A DNA stretch of 64,000 nucleotides from Tamarix chinensis (taxonomy: Eukaryota; Streptophyta; Magnoliopsida; Caryophyllales; Tamaricaceae), in contig CM060174.1 in assembly GCA_030549775.1 (NCBI GenBank), forward strand, positions 67,725,566 through 67,789,565, in the 5' to 3' direction. Numbering within the stretch: position 1 is the stretch's first letter; each line of letters begins with the position of its first letter. Under the pieces are notes generated by a model. The model ran no database searches, was not told where the DNA came from, and worked only from the letters and a program-made list of their open reading frames with translations. Made by a program: the position numbers and the translations under genes. Of the stretch, positions 61,911-64,000 are shown in pieces.

Positions 61911-62061
61911 TCACCACACTAGTGGAAAGTTTGCTACAAAATGGGATGGTCCATATGTTAGTTAAGAAGTCTACACCAATGAAGCTTATAAGATAGTGGT
62001 TGGATATATATTAAGAGTTGGCCCCATCAACAGCAAGTTCCTTATGCGTTACTACCCGTAG
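61911..62061 (+). pseudogene. Element B integrase C-terminus, downstream of element C
   Basis: The Tat-like integrase C-terminal domain resumes with GKFATKWDGPYVS, EVYTNEAYKIVVG and FLMRYYP, ending at TAG 62059-62061. It continues the segment cut at 47562. Few mutations are visible in these 50 codons. Confidence 0.85.
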
Positions 62062-62249
62062 AACATCTATTGTAATACTCCTGGACCGTAAGAGTAAAAA
62101 CTACGAACGATTCAAAAAATCAATCATGAGACAAATGAGTCACTCCTAGTCCCCACTATGTGGAGGAGGATCATTGCTTAGGATCTTGGTTTTAATATGG
62201 CTCGACAAAAAAAAAAACTCCCCAGTCAATGTGTTTTTGACCTTCAACT

Positions 62250-63376
62250 ATCTCTCAACAAAATGATTCCCCATATTTGTACAATACATTCCCTTCATAA
62301 TTAACCATGATGGGATTGATAAGCTTTTTGCTAGACATACGATAAGTTTGCAAATTGGCTACCATCCATGTATAAATATAATGTGACTCAAAGGTCATTA
62401 TCCGAGAGCGGGATAGTGTAATATCATTTAATCCTCGATAAATACTAGCTAGAATCAAGATAGCTGGTGAGAATGTGTGCCTAGAAACCATCAAGGGCAC
62501 TACTCTAAAAGTATGAGGCGGGATGGAGCCATCCCATGAATTAAAAACAAAAATGCATAACGAACACGATAAAAGGAAACAAGATAAGCCTCATCTCTAC
62601 CATCATCATACACTTCAAGCTCATCAAAATACTTGCTATCTTCCCTCGATCTGCGAATCACATGCCTAGGAGGATAAGAACTAAAAGGTTTTGGAAGAAA
62701 GGGCTCCCTGTCTTTAATTTTTCATGTAGCATATAAACAAAATAAGTAGAAAAAATATATTGGTAGCAGACTAAGGGGTTAAGCTTGTTGTTACCATCTA
62801 CACCAGTAAGCTCCGCATTGGAGGGAATAATCTCTTCATAAAAGTCACCAATAAGAAGGAGATCACTCAACTTCACCACATCATGAAGAGAGATGGAAAT
62901 CTCTCAAACATAAGTATGAATCACGTTTGTTTCCGAACACCATAACTCACTAAAAGCTTGAACAAAGGGGGTGTGTCACTTTTATAGGTAAAGCAAAGCA
63001 TACACGGCATCCTAGAGCTCTATGACCTCAATTGTGCTACGACAACATTAAATGACATCTTGTAACCACTCCCAATACCCTAGAGTAAATAAAAAATCAA
63101 CACCTACACTAAAAAGATAATCCCTATTCGAGCTCTAGTAGAAATACACTTGCAAAGTGTTTGGTAGTCTATAAATGAAGAAGCCTATTAATGAGATGAA
63201 CATAAAGATGGTAATGGATGACGTAGATCTTCAAATAGATCTTTCCACCATAAAGTAACATCATTCAACCCTATTTTTTTGGTAACTGAGCATGTAGCAA
63301 ACTTTCCCATTTTAGGGCTCAACACTTTCAATTCCAAGCTAGATTGTGGATCATCACCTTTATCTTCTAATATCAC
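62250..63376 (-). pseudogene. Antisense plant-mobile-domain (PMD) ORF in element B 3' region
   Basis: On the minus strand, in order from 63376: KKIGLNDVTLWWKDLFEDL; FVQAFSELWCSETNVIHTYV and EISISLHDVVKLSDLLLIGDF (62800-62975); LVCYQYIFSTYFVYML; SKYFDELEVYDDGRDEAYLV (62585-62640); HTFSPAILILASIYRGLNDI and FESHYIYTWMVANL. These are the successive conserved blocks of the plant mobile (aminotransferase-like) domain, found in transposons and in the MAIN/MAIL1 family of Arabidopsis. Frameshifts and stops divide it into at least four frames. It lies tail-to-tail with the element B pol and before the 3' LTR, the position and orientation of the extra ORFs described for Tat retrotransposons. Function in the element is unknown. 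Confidence 0.8.
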
Positions 63377-63536
63377 AAGTTAGGCACCATTAGGAGTGTT
63401 TGTCTGGTAAAAAAGTAGTCATCTTCTTGAAAAAGAGCAACAGTAATAATATCAGCCAACAAGTAGATAAATTAGAACATCCACAAATATCATTAATGTA
63501 CCATTTAAGGGGCCAAATGATGACACAAGGTCAACT

Positions 63537-64000
63537 ATGAAGGAAGTAGGCAACCGAACTATCATTTGGGTTCCATTGACTGTCAAAGACATATGAAGCC
63601 AAACCATCATTTGGATATTATTAACCATTGATGAAGATAAGTAACCAAACTAGTGTTTGGATGCTAATTAACCATTGATGAAGATAAATACCCGAAATAT
63701 CATTTGGATGTTGTTAACTGTTGATGAATATCATCAATCAAACTATCATTTGGATGCTATTAACCATTGATGAAGATAAGCAACCAAACTAATGTTTGGA
63801 TACTAATTGACCATTGATGAAGATAAGCAACCAAACTAATGTTTGGATACTAATTGACCATTGATGAAGATAAGCAACCAAACTATAGTTTGGATGCTAT
63901 TAATTGTTGATGAAGAAAAGCAACCAAACTATCGTTTGAATGCTAATCGATTGTTGGAAAAGATAAGCAACCAAAATATCCTTTGGATATTGATTAACTA
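63537..64000. repeat. 47-bp minisatellite, about 10 units, runs off the window
   Basis: Units of the form gatgaagataagcaaccaaa-ct-nn-gtttggatactaattgaccatt recur at exactly 47 bp (63769, 63816, 63863) and more loosely before and after. Each unit contains the inverted pair ccaaact/agtttgg. It lies in the 3' untranslated region of element B and continues past the end of the sequence. Confidence 0.92.

Larger units (their letters stand above)
33080..64000 (+). mobile_element. Tat-like Ty3/gypsy retrotransposon (element B), host of the nest
   Basis: Element B is visible as three separated plus-strand segments: about 33080-33557, 44418-47562 and 61911-64000. Its frame can be followed across both insertions once one copy of each target duplication is discounted. 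It carries a linker with VFDRL-type wording, reverse transcriptase, two RNase H-like regions, integrase ending at 62061, then an antisense plant-mobile-domain frame and a minisatellite. Two RNase H regions, an antisense extra ORF and 3' tandem repeats are all traits described for the Tat lineage. The 3' LTR lies beyond the window; the left boundary is not determined. Confidence 0.8.

Noticed and set aside
1..64000. tRNA, rRNA, CRISPR array, bacterial-type operons
   Set aside because: None seen; interspersed tandem repeats are minisatellites or LTR-internal, without spacers or cas-like genes, and the sequence is clearly plant nuclear.

Overview
This window is plant nuclear DNA, almost certainly from a flowering plant. 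It is AT-rich and built from layers of plant transposable elements: hAT and CACTA DNA transposons, several Ty3/gypsy LTR retrotransposons including Tat-like ones, and a plant L1 (LINE). I find no intact host gene, no rRNA or tRNA gene and no CRISPR array. The species cannot be named from what is visible.

Layout. 1-5.8 kb: a truncated BED-zinc-finger hAT transposase (minus strand), two nested hAT-type MITEs and short tandem repeats. 5.8-8.0 kb: one end of a CACTA transposon carrying a decayed, intron-containing Ulp1-like cysteine peptidase gene. 8-14.7 kb: AT-rich sequence with microsatellites and degenerate repeats, no recognisable gene. 14.7-21.35 kb: two long LTR-like blocks in opposite orientation. 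22.2-26.7 kb: a heavily mutated Tat-like Ty3/gypsy element (D, minus strand). 26.7-33 kb: unassigned AT-rich sequence.

33-64 kb is a readable nest of insertions. The host is a Tat-like Ty3/gypsy element (B, plus strand). Element A (33558-44412, 880-bp LTRs, duplicated target AGATG) is inserted in B just upstream of its reverse transcriptase. A carries a 349-bp hAT-type MITE in its leader (8-bp target duplication) and a nearly full-length L1 (36474-41697) in its gag. Further along, element C (47563-61905, minus strand, 4.6-kb LTR, duplicated target CTTAA) splits the end of B's integrase. C's gag is itself split by a 4.66-kb solo LTR of its own family (51843-56499, duplicated target ATTCC). Downstream of C, the B integrase finishes at 62061. 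It is followed by an antisense plant-mobile-domain reading frame and a 47-bp minisatellite that runs off the window edge.

All coding regions are damaged. A lacks its reverse transcriptase core and C lacks the reverse transcriptase palm. B and D are full of stops and frameshifts. The L1 is the best preserved, with one nonsense codon in each of its two ORFs. The relative order of events is B, then A and C, then the MITE and L1 (into A) and the solo-LTR element (into C).
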